Assembly (NCBI GenBank): GCA_938039225.1
Contig: CALHVH010000229.1
Coordinates: 1-7,890 of the forward strand
Origin: an uncultured Gammaproteobacteria bacterium
GTDB taxonomy: Bacteria > Pseudomonadota > Gammaproteobacteria > Steroidobacterales > JABDMI01
Reading direction: 5' to 3'
DNA: 7,890 nt
The position numbers and the translations under genes were made by a program. Every line of letters begins with the position of its first letter. Within the stretch, counting starts at the first letter, position 1. Below are positions 6,086-7,890 of the stretch, one piece after another. The notes under the pieces are model-generated. The model made no database searches. It saw nothing but the letters and a program-made list of their open reading frames with translations, and was not told the origin of the DNA.

Positions 6086-6937
6086 ATGAAAAAATTTAAT
6101 GAGACCTTATACGATTCGGTTAGCCAAGAGTTTCGAATCGACAAAATGTATTTTGAGAGTAAAACTGATCATCAACATCTAATGATTTTTCATAATGCCA
6201 TGCTCGGTAGAGTAATGACTCTGGATGGTGTAGTACAAACTACCGAAGCGGATGAATTTATTTATCACGAGATGATGGCGCATGTACCTATTCTTGCTCA
6301 TGGTAAAGTTAAGCGCGTTTTAATTATCGGCGGTGGTGATGGCGGCATGTTACGAGAAGTGCTTAAGCATGATATTGAGCATGTCACCCAAGTTGAAATC
6401 GATAAGGCCGTTGTGGATATGGCAATTGAGTATTTACCCAATCATTCGGCGGGCGCTTACGACGATCCGCGTTTGAATTTAGTGATTTCAGACGGCATGG
6501 ATTTTGTACGTGATACTAGCGAAAAATTTGACGTAATTATTTCTGACAGTACCGATCCCATTGGACCAGGCGAAGTCTTATTTACCGATAGCTTCTATCA
6601 GCTTGCAAAAAAATGCTTGAATGAAAACGGGATTATGGCTACTCAAAATGGTGTGCCATTTTTCCAAAAAGATGAAATACAAACCACTTTTAAACGCATG
6701 GGCAGCCAATTTAAAGACATGAGCTTTTATGTAGCACCAATCCCAACTTACTACGGTGGGTTCATGACCTTTGCTTGGGGCACAGATGATGAATGTGCAA
6801 GAAAGCTTGGCGTGGATATTTTAGAGGAACGCTTTAAAGCCGCTGACTTTAAAACCAAGTACTACAATCCTGCTATCCATCATGCAAGTTTTGCCTTACC
6901 GCAGTATGTTGTTGATGCTTTAGATGAAGTCAAATAA
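6086..6937 (+). CDS. speE: Spermidine synthase (polyamine aminopropyltransferase)
   Basis: Cytoplasmic enzyme that moves an aminopropyl group from decarboxylated S-adenosylmethionine to putrescine, giving spermidine and methylthioadenosine. The 283 residues match the bacterial SpeE length. An N-terminal beta domain (about 1-60) ends in LDGVVQTTEADEFIYHEMM (46-64), the signature that covers the active site. The Rossmann core follows with IIGGGDGGMLREVL (80-93), VEID (103-106; the Glu binds the donor ribose in the family), SDGMDF (135-140), and SDSTDPIGPGEVLF (153-166), where D154 is the expected catalytic Asp. E. coli has Cys where S155 stands, a harmless variation. AAGAG lies 6 bases before the ATG. 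The next gene, an amino-acid decarboxylase, starts 9 bases after the stop, so the two form a polyamine operon. Aminopropylation of cadaverine is also possible if the decarboxylase prefers lysine. Confidence 0.97.
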   Translation: MKKFNETLYDSVSQEFRIDKMYFESKTDHQHLMIFHNAMLGRVMTLDGVVQTTEADEFIYHEMMAHVPILAHGKVKRVLIIGGGDGGMLREVLKHDIEHVTQVEIDKAVVDMAIEYLPNHSAGAYDDPRLNLVISDGMDFVRDTSEKFDVIISDSTDPIGPGEVLFTDSFYQLAKKCLNENGIMATQNGVPFFQKDEIQTTFKRMGSQFKDMSFYVAPIPTYYGGFMTFAWGTDDECARKLGVDILEERFKAADFKTKYYNPAIHHASFALPQYVVDALDEVK

Positions 6938-6946
6938 GAGTTTACT

Positions 6947-7890
6947 ATGAGTACTACTCAAGTAAATCGCACTGTGGTCTTAGGAGCTGATGCTTCTACT
7001 ACTGAGTATTATCAAAAATTGGCCGCTGAACATGGCACACCCTTATTAATCTATAAGGCCGATACCTTAATTGAACAATATCAAGCCTTAAATGCAGCCT
7101 TGCCAGAGGTTGAACTGTATTACGCTGTTAAAGCTCACCCCGACAGCCATATCATCAAAACCATCGATGAACTTGATGGAGGCTTTGACATTGCGTCTGC
7201 CGGCGAAATGGATTTATTGTTAGCGCATAAAATTTCTGGGCGTAGAACCATTCATACACACCCCATTAAAAAAGATGAAGAAATACGGAAAGCCCTGCGT
7301 TTTGGTGCCACCACATTCGTTATTGATAATTTAGACGAACTTAAAAAACTACTTCCTTATCGCAATCGAGTCGGCGTTTTACTCAGAGTCAGTTTTAGAA
7401 GCGAAACCGCCATCGTGGACTTATCCAAAAAATTTGGTTGTGCTCCAGAAGAAGTGGCCGACTTAGTTTTTGCGGCAGAAGAATTAGGCATTCATATCCG
7501 AGGAATTTCTTTTCACGTTGGCTCACAATGTGAAAATGCTGATAAACATATTGAAGCCATTCAGCGTTGTCATGAAGTAATGCTTGCCTGTAATGAGAAA
7601 TTAGATAAGCCCATGAGCACTTTAGATATTGGCGGCGGTTTTCCGGCAGACTATCAACTTAAAGGGTTTGATATAGAAGCCTTTTGTAAGCCTATTCGGG
7701 ACGAATTAGAAAAATTACCTAAAGACTGGCATTTACTGGCTGAACCAGGACGTTTCCTGGTGGCTCCTGCCGTTACCAGTGTGACCACAGTGACCGGTAA
7801 ATCTATACGTCATGGTGTACGTTGGTATTATTTAGATGACGGAGTGTATGGCTCGTTCTCTGGGCAAATCTTTGACCATGCTTGTTACCC
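6947..7890 (+). CDS. Ornithine/lysine decarboxylase, type III PLP fold (C-terminus beyond window)
   Basis: Decarboxylates ornithine to putrescine and perhaps lysine to cadaverine, in the cytoplasm. The visible 314 residues cover the PLP barrel and the start of the C-terminal beta domain. YYAVKAHPD (58-66) carries the PLP Schiff-base lysine, K62. HVGSQ (190-194), DIGGGFP (227-233; PLP phosphate binding) and EPGRF (266-270) follow in the order seen in eukaryotic-type ODC. DDGVYGSFSG (297-306) is typical of the ornithine and lysine/ornithine branch, as in the Pseudomonas enzyme, and separates it from diaminopimelate decarboxylase. The catalytic Cys motif and the residues that set lysine against ornithine lie past the right edge, so the substrate cannot be settled. 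Family members run to about 390-400 residues, so some 80 are missing. The ATG has AAGAG upstream and lies 9 bases after the speE stop. Such genes are variously named speC or ldc, so no symbol is assigned. Confidence 0.93.
   Translation, partial: MSTTQVNRTVVLGADASTTEYYQKLAAEHGTPLLIYKADTLIEQYQALNAALPEVELYYAVKAHPDSHIIKTIDELDGGFDIASAGEMDLLLAHKISGRRTIHTHPIKKDEEIRKALRFGATTFVIDNLDELKKLLPYRNRVGVLLRVSFRSETAIVDLSKKFGCAPEEVADLVFAAEELGIHIRGISFHVGSQCENADKHIEAIQRCHEVMLACNEKLDKPMSTLDIGGGFPADYQLKGFDIEAFCKPIRDELEKLPKDWHLLAEPGRFLVAPAVTSVTTVTGKSIRHGVRWYYLDDGVYGSFSGQIFDHACY

Noticed and set aside
6947..7890. Diaminopimelate decarboxylase (lysA) as identity of the right-edge gene
   Set aside because: The DDGVYGSFSG sequence and the position beside speE fit the ornithine/lysine decarboxylase branch better.

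Overview
The window looks like a chromosomal segment of a gammaproteobacterium with moderately AT-rich DNA. The signs are a Lol-type lipoprotein signal, a type III (alanine-racemase-fold) ornithine/lysine decarboxylase next to speE, compact same-strand gene runs and E. coli-like promoter and Shine-Dalgarno sequences. A sulfur-oxidiser or Piscirickettsiaceae-like relative is possible, but that is a guess from gene style and not something the sequence proves. There are no RNA genes, insertion sequences, CRISPR arrays or prophage genes. No stretch of more than 300 bases lacks a gene; the longest gaps are about 130 and 118 bases.

Left part (1-1657, minus strand): three consecutive genes, each encoding a small protein with one N-terminal membrane anchor. 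In transcription order they are a 230-residue protein with a coiled coil and a C-x4-C motif, a 72-residue anchored protein with an acidic tail, and a protein of more than 213 residues cut by the left edge. The first and third share the same layout and look like diverged paralogues of unknown function.

Middle part (1676-5373, minus strand): a likely two-gene operon. A promoter-like site near 5368-5398 precedes a TTG-started 613-residue protein that joins a FakA-type DhaL kinase to a FakB-type DegV fatty-acid-binding domain. Then, 26 bases later, comes a 577-residue lipoprotein metallopeptidase of family M28 with an inserted PA-like domain. A clear intrinsic terminator (1678-1700) closes this unit just before the first of the three small anchored genes.

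Right part (5407-7890, plus strand): a RimJ/RimL-type GNAT acetyltransferase diverges from the kinase-fusion gene. It is followed by speE (spermidine synthase) and, 9 bases later, a type III PLP-dependent ornithine/lysine decarboxylase cut by the right edge. The last two genes form a polyamine operon: the decarboxylase would make putrescine (or cadaverine) and SpeE would add an aminopropyl group from decarboxylated S-adenosylmethionine. The speD gene that supplies that donor is not in the window.

The items most worth a second look are the natural FakA-FakB fusion, the cluster of anchored coiled-coil/C-x4-C proteins, and the terminator placed almost against the ribosome binding site of the next gene.
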